Positions 19,338 through 26,774 of a stretch of DNA of 64,000 bases are shown one piece after another (within the stretch, counting starts at the first letter, position 1; each line of letters opens with the position of its first letter). Source of the DNA: Corynebacterium minutissimum. GTDB lineage: Bacteria > Actinomycetota > Actinomycetes > Mycobacteriales > Mycobacteriaceae. Both the position numbers and the translations under genes were made by a program. The notes beneath the pieces were generated by a model. That model had not been told where the DNA came from. It ran no database searches and worked only from the letters and a program-made list of their open reading frames with translations. Where the stretch lies: positions 124,001-188,000 of the forward strand of contig NZ_LAYQ01000010.1 of NCBI RefSeq assembly GCF_000988205.1. The letters run 5' to 3'.

Positions 19338-20203
19338 ATGAAGGGCATCATTCTCGCAGGCGGTTCTGGAACCCGCCTCTACCCCATCACCAAGGGCATC
19401 TCGAAGCAGCTCATGCCCATCTATGACAAGCCGATGGTCTACTATCCCCTGACCACCCTGATCCAGGCCGGCATACGCGAGATCCTCATCATCACCACCC
19501 CAGAAGACCAGGCCGCCTTCCAACGCCTGCTTGGCGACGGCTCCCAGCTCGGCCTCATGCTGCACTATGCGGTGCAGCCGCGCCCCGAAGGCTTGGCCCA
19601 GGCCTTCCTCATCGCCGAAGACTTCATCGCCGAGGATGACGTGGCCCTTGTCCTAGGTGACAACATCTTTGACGGCCACGGCTTCTCCACCGCGCTGAAC
19701 GAATGCCACCGCCCAGACGGCGGCATCATCTTTGCCTACGAGGTCTCCGATCCGCAGCGCTATGGCGTTGTCGAGTTTGATGAGTCTGGCCAGGCTCTGT
19801 CCATCGAGGAAAAGCCCGCCGCGCCCAAGTCCAACCACGCTGTGGTCGGCTTGTACTTCTATGACAATTCCGTGGTGGAGATTGCCAAGTCCATCACGCC
19901 CAGCGCGCGCGGGGAGCTAGAGATCACCGCCGTCAATGAGGAGTACCTGCGCCGCGGGCGGCTGCGCGTCAAGCGCATGCAGCGCGGTGATGTCTGGCTG
20001 GATACCGGCACGGTGGACTCCATGAGTGAGGCTTCGGCCTACGTCGAGGTGATGCAGAAGCGTACCGGCACCGTCATTGGTTCGCCGGAGGTCGCAGCCT
20101 TTGCGGAAGGCTTCATCGATGCCGCGGCACTCACGGAGCTGGCAGAGCCCTCCTGAAGTCCGGCTATGGCCGTTATCTTCTCGCCGCTGCCCAAGAGGGC
20201 TGA
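19338..20203 (+). CDS. rmlA: Glucose-1-phosphate thymidylyltransferase, C-terminus frameshifted
   Basis: RmlA makes dTDP-glucose, the first step to dTDP-rhamnose. The nucleotidyltransferase motif [16 protein letters not shown] follows the ATG at 19338, with [18 protein letters not shown] and the sugar-binding VLGDNIF. The frame as given stops at 20156 after AELAEPS-like residues (272 aa). One extra C in the CCC run at 20148-20150 restores [20 protein letters not shown] and a stop at 20203, giving 288 residues, the usual length. Only the last 16 residues or so are affected. The rest of the protein is intact. Confidence 0.92.
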
Positions 20204-20216
20204 GACCGAGGTACAT

Positions 20217-20270
20217 ATCGATCAAATAAGGTCCGAAAACCAACGGAATCTGAGGCCTTATTTAATCGAT
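20217..20270. terminator. Inverted repeat downstream of rmlA
   Basis: ATCGAT and AAATAAGG (20217-20231) are matched by CCTTATTT and ATCGAT (20256-20270), forming a stem with a one-base offset. It lies 14 bases past the restored rmlA stop and probably ends that transcript, though no T-run follows. Confidence 0.5.
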
Positions 20271-20379
20271 CCGTACGTGTTTAAGCCTCCCCTCCTTGTG
20301 TCAGGACGTCCTTAAGCGTCCCCGCCCTGTATCAGGAGCCGCCTCACCCAAACGGGCCTAGACGCGTTAAGGTAATCGC

Positions 20380-21249
20380 ATGCCTAGTTCATCCTCTCAC
20401 CCCACCAGTGATTCGAAGAAATCAGCGCTATCCACCATCAGCCCCGTGGCGTGGGGATTGTTGGTGATCGTTGTTATTTTGGCCGTCATCATTGGCTTCC
20501 TGCTGGCGGAGCGCACTTCTTCCGGCGATGAAAGCGCTCCCGCAGCGCAGGAGACCGCAACAAGCACGGCGACAGCCGAAGACCTGGCGAAGGATGCCGC
20601 CAAGGCCACGCCCGGCACGAAGTTCTCCGATGGGAAGGGTGACCCGATGATGTTCGGGCCCGGCGGTGACACCATGACCGGGGATATCACGGTGGTGCAC
20701 CGCAAGAAGGAGAACGATCCTTTCGCCGTGGGTGCGGTAGATGCACCCGTGGTGATTTCGGAGTTCTCTGATTTCGAGTGCCCGTTCTGCTCCCGCCACG
20801 CCAATGTCACCGAGCCGGATATCCTTAAGAAGTACGTGGAAAAGGGCCTGGTGCGCATCGAGTGGAATGACTACCCCGTGAACGGCCCCGCCGCCATCGA
20901 GGCCGCCAAGGCTGGGCGCGCGGCCGCGGCGCAGGGTAAGTTCCAGGAGTTCAAGCACGAGCTCTATGCCGCCAGCAAGGACATCAGTGGCCACCCGGAA
21001 TTCGGCATCGAGGACTTCATGAAGTTTGCCAAGAAGGCGGGCGTTGCGGACCTGGATAAGTTCCGCCAGCAGGCCACGGATGATACCTACACTGAGGTCG
21101 TTGAAACGGCCACCAGCTATGCCTCCCAGATCGGCATTACGGGCACCCCGGCATTCGTGGTCGGAGATCAGTTCGTCGGTGGTGCGCAGCCGCCCGAGGC
21201 TTTTGAACAGATCATCCAAGAGCAGCTGGGAAAGGCGGCCAATGCCTAA
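20380..21249 (+). CDS. Membrane-anchored DsbA-family thiol oxidoreductase
   Basis: The 289-residue protein has a short polar N-terminus, one membrane helix (VAWGLLVIVVILAVIIGFLL, about residues 23-46), a low-complexity linker and a thioredoxin-fold domain. The active site CPFC lies in SDFECPFCSRHANV, and the cis-proline region in GITGTPAFVVGDQFV. It is expected to work outside the membrane in forming or reducing disulfides. It overlaps the next small gene (ATGCCTAA) and lies two genes before a CcdA-type electron carrier, so the three form a redox operon. CPFC, rather than CPHC, and the CcdA partner hint at a reductive or haem/thiol maintenance role, but this is not proven. Confidence 0.88.
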   Translation: MPSSSSHPTSDSKKSALSTISPVAWGLLVIVVILAVIIGFLLAERTSSGDESAPAAQETATSTATAEDLAKDAAKATPGTKFSDGKGDPMMFGPGGDTMTGDITVVHRKKENDPFAVGAVDAPVVISEFSDFECPFCSRHANVTEPDILKKYVEKGLVRIEWNDYPVNGPAAIEAAKAGRAAAAQGKFQEFKHELYAASKDISGHPEFGIEDFMKFAKKAGVADLDKFRQQATDDTYTEVVETATSYASQIGITGTPAFVVGDQFVGGAQPPEAFEQIIQEQLGKAANA

Positions 21250-21334
21250 ACCACCGCTGATCGTGTGGGTCTTCATCGCGCTGGTTATCTTGACCGCCTT
21301 ATTGGGCGGTTATGCAGCGGGGGTAAGCCTGTGA
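21242..21334 (+). CDS. 30-residue single-helix membrane microprotein between dsbA-like and ccdA
   Basis: The frame starts at ATG 21242, overlapping the end of the upstream DsbA-like gene by 8 bases, and its TGA overlaps the GTG start of ccdA (GTGA). The product is MPKPPLIVWVFIALVILTAL followed by LGGYAAGVSL: one hydrophobic helix. Both overlaps imply translational coupling in a three-gene operon. It could stabilise the DsbA-CcdA pair, or only serve to couple translation. No family is recognised. Confidence 0.65.
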   Translation: MPKPPLIVWVFIALVILTALLGGYAAGVSL

Positions 21335-22125
21335 GCATCGGAATCTTCGGCGCCGTCATCGCCGGCGTGCTGACCTTGATCAGCCCCTGTTCAGCGCTGT
21401 TGGTGCCAGCCTTCTTTGCCTATGCCTTCGATTCGCAGCGCCAGCTGCTGTTCAAGACTTTGGTCTTCTTTTTGGGTCTGTGTACCACGCTCGTGCCCAT
21501 CGGCATGGGCTTGGCCGCCGTGCTGGCACAGTATCGTAGCCAAGTCATCACGGTGGCAGGCTGGATCATCATTGCGCTGGGAATCTTTACCGCCCTAGGT
21601 GGTGGTTTCCGCATCCCCGGCATGGATGCCCTGTCCGGCAAAGCACGGGGCAAAGTGTTTCTGCTCGGCGCGGTTTATGGCTTCGCCGGCTTTTGCGCGG
21701 GCCCGCTCCTGGGCGCTGTCCTCACCACGGCCGCTGCGTCGGGAAGCCCGCTCTACGGCGGGCTCATCATGGTGGCCTATGCCGCGGGCATGGCCGCACC
21801 GCTCTTTGTGCTGGCCGCGCTGTGGGAGCGCCTCGATGTGGGTTCGTGGTCGTGGCTTCGCGGACGCGAAGTCACTCTGGGCCCCGTGCGCACGAATACC
21901 CTCTCCCTCGTATCGGGCGCATTCTTCGTGCTCATCGGCGTGCTGTTCATTGTGAGCTACGGCAGCGCAACCCTGCCCGCGGTCTTAAGCACGGATACGC
22001 AGTTCGCAGTGCAAGAAAAAGCCCGCGCTTTCAGCGCGGGCGTGGCGGATGCGTGGGTCTGGTTCGGACTTTCACTCGCCGCCACGGTGGTGGCAGGAGT
22101 AAAGGCCGCCCGCACGCCGGCCTAG
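21331..22125 (+). CDS. ccdA: CcdA-family transmembrane electron carrier
   Basis: The 264-residue protein starts at GTG 21331, overlapping the stop of the 30-residue membrane peptide; the frame is open further upstream but without a start that fits. It has about six hydrophobic helices. The first contains LTLISPCSALLVPAFFAY, with a cysteine typical of CcdA/DsbD-beta, and the later GFAGFCAGPLLGAVLT carries the partner cysteine. The family passes electrons from cytosolic thioredoxin to extracytoplasmic thioredoxin-like proteins, often for cytochrome c maturation. The DsbA-like protein encoded upstream is the obvious partner. Confidence 0.88.
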   Translation: MSIGIFGAVIAGVLTLISPCSALLVPAFFAYAFDSQRQLLFKTLVFFLGLCTTLVPIGMGLAAVLAQYRSQVITVAGWIIIALGIFTALGGGFRIPGMDALSGKARGKVFLLGAVYGFAGFCAGPLLGAVLTTAAASGSPLYGGLIMVAYAAGMAAPLFVLAALWERLDVGSWSWLRGREVTLGPVRTNTLSLVSGAFFVLIGVLFIVSYGSATLPAVLSTDTQFAVQEKARAFSAGVADAWVWFGLSLAATVVAGVKAARTPA

Positions 22126-22141
22126 AGCTAAGCTCTAGGCC
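22119..22141. terminator. Bidirectional terminator between ccdA and the MBL hydrolase
   Basis: GGCCTAGAGCT and AGCTCTAGGCC form a perfect 11-bp stem with one unpaired base. It covers the ccdA stop codon region and lies 12 bases beyond the converging hydrolase gene. Confidence 0.7.
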
Positions 22142-22153
22142 AAGGTTTAAGAG

Positions 22154-22789
22154 TTAGTAGCCGCGCGCGACGTACTCATCGATGCGCGCTGCCTCAGCAC
22201 CAATAGTGGTCTCATCGCCGTGGCCCGGCAGGACGCGGGTCTCCGGCGGGAGGTTCAACACGCGATTGCGCAGGGACTCGATGATGACGTCGAAGTCGGA
22301 GTACTTGCGGCCGGTGGCACCCGGGCCGCCGTTGAAGAGAGTATCGCCCGACAGAAGCGTGGCCTCGTCCGCAATGTAGAGCACCACGCATCCCGGCGAG
22401 TGGCCCGGCGTGTGGAAGACCACGAAGTCGCTATCGCCCACGCTAAAAAGCTGGTTATCCTCCAGCGGAACGAAGGTCGCGTCCTCGTGCGTTTCCTCCC
22501 ACAGGGGGCGGTCATCCGGGTGCAGGTAGATGGACACATCGAAGTGCTCAGCCACCTGGGGAGCGAGCTCGCAGTGGTCGTTGTGTGCGTGGGTGAGAAT
22601 AACTCCCTTGACCGTGCGCTGGCCGACCTCTTCGATGACGCGCTCCGCGTCGTGGGAAGGGTCGATGATGTAGCACTCGGCGTCGCTAGTCGCGCTACCT
22701 GCGGCCAGAATGTAGACGTTATTGTCCACGTCCCACTCGCCGCCGTCGAGGCGGAACTTTCCTGAAGTTACAAACTGTTCAATGATCAT
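22154..22789 (-). CDS. MBL-fold hydrolase, likely partner of mycothiol-dependent aldehyde detoxification
   Basis: The 211-residue protein has the metallo-beta-lactamase metal site THAHNDH, then the second ligands in HTPGHSPG and a GDTLFNGGPG segment, the pattern of glyoxalase II-like thioester hydrolases. It starts directly at the stop of the upstream alcohol dehydrogenase (22790), so the two are coupled. In actinobacteria such a pair oxidises S-hydroxymethyl-mycothiol and then hydrolyses the resulting mycothiol thioester. The substrate is inferred from this pairing, which is also found in C. glutamicum. Confidence 0.88.
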   Translation of the reverse strand: MIIEQFVTSGKFRLDGGEWDVDNNVYILAAGSATSDAECYIIDPSHDAERVIEEVGQRTVKGVILTHAHNDHCELAPQVAEHFDVSIYLHPDDRPLWEETHEDATFVPLEDNQLFSVGDSDFVVFHTPGHSPGCVVLYIADEATLLSGDTLFNGGPGATGRKYSDFDVIIESLRNRVLNLPPETRVLPGHGDETTIGAEAARIDEYVARGY

Positions 22790-23941
22790 TTACAGCTCCA
22801 CTACGGATCGAAGTACCTTGCCGGCCTTCATGGTAGCGAAGGCCTCTTCCACGTCGTCGAGACCAATGCGCTCGGTCACGAAGTCCTTGAGCGGGAAGCG
22901 GCCCTGCAAGGAGAGGTCGACGTACATGGGGAAGTCACGCTCCGGCAGGCAATCGCCATACCAGGAGGACTTGAGTGAACCGCCGCGGCCGAAGAAGTCG
23001 ATGGCCGGGACGTCGAAGCGGCTGGTGAGGTTCGGCACGCCCACCATGACCATGCGGCCGGCCAGGTCGCGGGAGTAGAAGGCCTGGCGGGTGGTAACGG
23101 GAATACCCACGGCGTCAATGGCCACGTCGGTGCCGAAGCCCTCGGTGAGCTCGCGGACGGCCTCGATGACCTCTTCTTCGGACTTGTCCTTCGCCGCAAC
23201 CGTGTGGGTAGCGCCGAACTTCTTAGCCAGCTCCAGCTTGTCCGGGTCCAGGTCCACGGCGATGACCTTAGAGGCACCAGCCAACGCCGCGCCGGCGATG
23301 GCCGCCATGCCCACGCCACCGCAGCCGAAGACCGCGACGGACTCGCCGCGCTTGACGTCTGCGGTATTCACCGCAGCGCCCAGGCCGGCCATCACGCCAC
23401 AGCCCAGCAGGCCCGCGGCGGCCGGATCCGCCTCCGGGTTGACCTTGGTGCACTGGCCTTCGTGGACCAGGGTCTTCTCGGCGAAGGAGCCGATGCCGAG
23501 CGCCGGGGTGAGCTCAGTGCCGGCATCCTTATCCCCGTCCGCGAGCGTCATCTTCGCGGAGGCGTTGTGGGTGTTGAAGCAGTACTTCGGCTCGCCCTTC
23601 TTGCAAGCGCGGCACTCGCCGCACACCGCGCGCCAGTTCAGGACCACGAAGTCCCCGACCTCAACGTGGGTGACGGCATCGCCCACGCGCTCGACGACGC
23701 CCGCAGCCTCGTGCCCGAGCAGGAAGGGGAAGGCATCCTCAATATCGCCATCGCGGTAAGCCAGGTCGGTGTGGCAGACACCGCAGGCCTGAATCTTGAC
23801 CACGACATCGTGCTCGCCCGGGGCGGGCACGACGATGTTGACGGTATCGACGGGCTCGCCCTTCGCGCGCGCAATCACGCCGCGGACAACCTCCGGACCT
23901 TGCTGGGAGTTATTTTCATTTACGTTTTCATTAACAGCCAT
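22790..23941 (-). CDS. adhE: S-(hydroxymethyl)mycothiol dehydrogenase / class III-type alcohol dehydrogenase
   Basis: The 383-residue zinc-dependent dehydrogenase carries the catalytic zinc region [13 protein letters not shown] and [12 protein letters not shown], the structural zinc cysteines [15 protein letters not shown], and the Rossmann motif [18 protein letters not shown]. This family (adhE or mscR in actinobacteria) oxidises formaldehyde adducts of mycothiol. The ATG at 23941 ([10 protein letters not shown]) is chosen; the frame is open to 23998, but that part overlaps a terminator hairpin. The MBL hydrolase gene follows without a gap. Confidence 0.9.
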   Translation of the reverse strand: MAVNENVNENNSQQGPEVVRGVIARAKGEPVDTVNIVVPAPGEHDVVVKIQACGVCHTDLAYRDGDIEDAFPFLLGHEAAGVVERVGDAVTHVEVGDFVVLNWRAVCGECRACKKGEPKYCFNTHNASAKMTLADGDKDAGTELTPALGIGSFAEKTLVHEGQCTKVNPEADPAAAGLLGCGVMAGLGAAVNTADVKRGESVAVFGCGGVGMAAIAGAALAGASKVIAVDLDPDKLELAKKFGATHTVAAKDKSEEEVIEAVRELTEGFGTDVAIDAVGIPVTTRQAFYSRDLAGRMVMVGVPNLTSRFDVPAIDFFGRGGSLKSSWYGDCLPERDFPMYVDLSLQGRFPLKDFVTERIGLDDVEEAFATMKAGKVLRSVVEL

Positions 23942-23961
23942 GTCCGCGAGGGTACGCGAAA

Positions 23962-23985
23962 GGCCCGGGCGGCGTCGCCCGGGCC
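23962..23985. terminator. GC-rich hairpin between SGNH hydrolase and adhE
   Basis: GGCCCGGGCG-GCGT-CGCCCGGGCC is a perfect 10-bp stem with a 4-base loop, 20 bases past the stop of the minus-strand SGNH hydrolase. It should end that transcript before adhE. Confidence 0.7.
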
Positions 23986-24004
23986 CAACAAGATTCAAAT
24001 CCCT

Positions 24005-24820
24005 CTAGAAGCTAGCGAGGTGGTTGGCCACAAACTCGTGACCGCGAGCATTAATGTGCAGCGGCAGGTTGCCCGGCCCCGCGGAGAAGTCCACCAGACC
24101 CGCCCACAGGCGCTTGTTGGCATCGGCACACATACCGCGATCCCAGGTCATCGGCTTCATATCCACGAATTCGGTTCCGGTAGCGCGCGCCAGGTCCACC
24201 TGCATCCACTGCGCGACGTTTTCATAGCGCTGCACCATCGGCAGCGCCGTGGCGTCGGCCGGCTTCGGGCCAAAGTGGAGGAGGCAGTAGCGGTCGCCCG
24301 AGCCGATGGTCGGGTAACCGACAATCTGGATGCGAGCGTTGGGGGCCGCCGCGCGGATCTTGTGGATCAGCGGCGCGTTGGCACCGACCCAGCGGGCGCG
24401 CAGGTCACCGTCGGAAAGCCCGGCGTTGTTGTACGTGTCATTGAAACCGCTGGAGAAGAGCACGCGCTGCGTATCCCCGCTGAGCGCGCCGCGGCGAATA
24501 GCATCGTCGATCTGCGCGTTCACCTGCGGGCCCTGGGACATGGACACAGCACCAGAGCAGGAGAAGTCCGCCACCGGCATACCCAGCTTGGCGGCGGTGC
24601 GCTTGGCGTAGTTATTGCCAGACGGGCAGTTCAGGCTCGGGTTGCGCTGAGAAGAGCCCACCCGAGAGGCCAGGTAGGTATCAAGTTGCGGATCCGCCAG
24701 CACGGAATCACCAAAGGCGACGAGGTTTCGCTCGCCGGCAACTGCCTGCGGAGCTTGGGACAGGCCTACCGCCACGAGGAGGGAGGCGCAGAGAGCAGCG
24801 ATGCGCTGAGTAGACTTCAC
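24005..24820 (-). CDS. Secreted SGNH/GDSL-type hydrolase
   Basis: The 271-residue protein has a signal peptide (MKSTQRIAALCASLLVAVGL to about residue 28) and the SGNH blocks: block I FGDSVLADP, block III-like SGFNDTYNNAG and block V LHINARGHEF with the catalytic histidine. Four cysteines may form disulfides. It is a secreted esterase or lipase acting on lipids or acylated sugars. It is read away from the acyl-CoA ligase at 24990, and the short region between them holds an inverted repeat, so the two may be controlled together. Confidence 0.87.
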   Translation of the reverse strand: MKSTQRIAALCASLLVAVGLSQAPQAVAGERNLVAFGDSVLADPQLDTYLASRVGSSQRNPSLNCPSGNNYAKRTAAKLGMPVADFSCSGAVSMSQGPQVNAQIDDAIRRGALSGDTQRVLFSSGFNDTYNNAGLSDGDLRARWVGANAPLIHKIRAAAPNARIQIVGYPTIGSGDRYCLLHFGPKPADATALPMVQRYENVAQWMQVDLARATGTEFVDMKPMTWDRGMCADANKRLWAGLVDFSAGPGNLPLHINARGHEFVANHLASF

Positions 24821-24851
24821 GTGACTAATGTCCTTCCGAAAGAGTATGTTC

Positions 24852-24887
24852 TAGACCGAAACCATAATAGACTACGTTGACGGTCTA
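24852..24887. promoter_or_regulatory. Inverted repeat between SGNH hydrolase and acyl-CoA ligase genes
   Basis: TAGACCG (24852-24858) and CGGTCTA (24881-24887) are exact inverse complements 22 bases apart. They lie 31 bases upstream of the hydrolase start and about 100 bases before the ligase start, a suitable place for an operator controlling both. No regulator is known. Confidence 0.4.
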
Positions 24888-24989
24888 AGCTTATGTAACA
24901 ATAGCAACACCTTTAACAGTTTGTAGTTTTAATTGTGGCGAGTCCGCCGTCTCCGTAACCTCTTCTCCCCTCCCCTCGATGAGAACCTT

Positions 24990-26648
24990 ATGAAGCTTTC
25001 TGATGTAACCTTCCACGCCGCTGCCCTCGCGCGCTTTATCCCTTCGCTCTTCCGCGCCGGCCTCATTAGCCCCGCCGGCGGCCCGCGGGCGGTGGCCTTG
25101 ACTGCACCGGTTCTCGCGCGCTACCGCTTCACCACCGCCCGCGAAGTAGAGCAGGCATACATGACCTGCCCAGAACGCTTGGCGCTTATCGACGACGACG
25201 GGGCCCTCACCTACCGCCAACTGCGCGAAGAATCCCAGACCTTCGCACGCTGGCTGCTGTCATTGGGGCTGGAGGAGATTCGCCTCGGCGTGATGGCCCG
25301 CAATGGCCGCGGCATCATCACCCCGCTGGCCGCCAAGGGCTATGCGGGGGCACACATCTTTTTGCTCAACGTCGGTTCCTCCCCCGAGCAGCTCGCCGGG
25401 TGCATTGAGGAAAACCGCATCAACGTGCTCGTCATCGACGATGAATTCATCGACCGCCTCGACAGCTCTAGCACCATTGCTGGCCTGCACGTGGTGATTG
25501 GCCACGAGTCCGGTAAAGAGATTCCCACCGAGCTGGCGCAGGCGGCAACGCTGCGCAAGATCGTGGAGAATCCGCGGGACGTCGAGAAGCACAAGCTTCC
25601 GACCTGGCCCAAGCACGGGCATATCGTGCTGATGTCCTCCGGCACCACGGGCATTCCTAAGGGAATCATGCGCCCGGAGCCAACGCTGCCGGTGGTGGTT
25701 GCCTCTATCGTGGATGCGGTGCCGTGGCGCGGGGACCAGAAGGTGCAGATGACCGCCTCCATCTTCCACACGTGGGGCTGGGCCTGCCTCAACATCGCGC
25801 TGGGCCTGCGCAATACCATCGTTACCCGCCGCGTCTTTGACCCGGCGGCCGCGCTCGATGACATCCAGCGTTACCAGCTCGATGGCTTGCTCTCCTCCCC
25901 CGTCTTCTTCCGCCAGATGGTTGAGGTTGACCCGGATTCGGCGTTTGATACCTCAAGCCTGAAGTTCATTGCCTCTGCCGGGCATGCACTCACCCCGGAG
26001 ATCGTCAAGGAAACCCACGAGCGCTTCGGCCCGATTCTCTGCAATGTCTATGGCTCCACGGAGCTAGCGCTGGCATCGACGGCCAGCATGGAAGAGGTGG
26101 CCAAGGATCCCACCATCGGCGGCAAGATTGCCTCCGGCACCAAGTTGCGCATCCTCGATGAGGAAGGCAACGAGGTTCCCCGCGGCGAGGTCGGTGAGAT
26201 TTACCTGACCAATTCCACCGCGCTCATTGGCTATACCAACCCCAAGATCCCGCTCAACAAGGTCGATGGCCTCATTTCCATCGGGGACTTAGGCTACATC
26301 GACCCCGAGGGCTACCTACATGTGGTGGGCCGCGCGGATGACATGATCATCGTCGGCGGCGAGAACGTGCACCCGCAGTCGGTGACCGAGGTGCTCGAGG
26401 CCATGCCGGGCATCGCGGAGGTGCATGCCGGCGGTGTGGAGGATGAAACCACTTTCCAGCGCATCGCCGTGTGGGCGGTGACTACGCGGGACGCCCTAGG
26501 CAACGCCGTGACTGCCGACGCCATCCGCGCCTGGGTCCGCGAGAACCTCGCCGACCACTCCGTGCCGCGCGATGTCCACTTCCTGGACAAGCTGCCGCGC
26601 AATGCCACGGGCAAGGTGGTGCCGCGCCTGCTGCACGGCACCGACTAG
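24990..26648 (+). CDS. AMP-forming fatty acyl-CoA/ACP synthetase
   Basis: The 552-residue protein carries the ANL superfamily motifs: the phosphate-binding loop LMSSGTTGIPKG, the A5 motif NVYGSTELA, the A7/A8 region ISIGDLGYIDPEGYLHVVGR followed by DDMIIVGGENVHP, and the catalytic lysine in PRNATGKVVPR. It activates a fatty acid with ATP. The start at 24990 (MKLSDVTFHAAALARF) is preferred to the extended frame from 24933. It is close to FadD-type proteins of mycolate-containing bacteria. The substrate is not evident; the divergent secreted SGNH hydrolase suggests use of fatty acids released outside the cell. Confidence 0.88.
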   Translation: MKLSDVTFHAAALARFIPSLFRAGLISPAGGPRAVALTAPVLARYRFTTAREVEQAYMTCPERLALIDDDGALTYRQLREESQTFARWLLSLGLEEIRLGVMARNGRGIITPLAAKGYAGAHIFLLNVGSSPEQLAGCIEENRINVLVIDDEFIDRLDSSSTIAGLHVVIGHESGKEIPTELAQAATLRKIVENPRDVEKHKLPTWPKHGHIVLMSSGTTGIPKGIMRPEPTLPVVVASIVDAVPWRGDQKVQMTASIFHTWGWACLNIALGLRNTIVTRRVFDPAAALDDIQRYQLDGLLSSPVFFRQMVEVDPDSAFDTSSLKFIASAGHALTPEIVKETHERFGPILCNVYGSTELALASTASMEEVAKDPTIGGKIASGTKLRILDEEGNEVPRGEVGEIYLTNSTALIGYTNPKIPLNKVDGLISIGDLGYIDPEGYLHVVGRADDMIIVGGENVHPQSVTEVLEAMPGIAEVHAGGVEDETTFQRIAVWAVTTRDALGNAVTADAIRAWVRENLADHSVPRDVHFLDKLPRNATGKVVPRLLHGTD

Positions 26649-26673
26649 CCCACGCTTTTTAGGCCCCCAAGCC

Positions 26674-26749
26674 AAAACTGCCCGAGTTGCCAAAACCTTC
26701 GCCCCTCACCGCAAGGAACAACGTTGTTTTTGGCAACTCGGGCAGTTTT
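26674..26749. terminator. Very long perfect terminator, 22-bp stem
   Basis: AAAACTGCCCGAGTTGCCAA plus two more A (26674-26695) pairs without mismatch with its complement at 26728-26749, followed by another T. It sits between two converging genes (acyl-CoA ligase and PTS permease) and, with A-runs and T-runs at both ends, can serve both strands. Confidence 0.85.
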
Positions 26750-26774
26750 TGTGTCTGGGATTTAATCCAGCCCG

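Noticed and set aside
23204..24880. 558-codon plus-strand frame over adhE and the SGNH hydrolase
   Set aside because: It crosses a terminator hairpin and two opposite genes and has no domain; it is a composition shadow.
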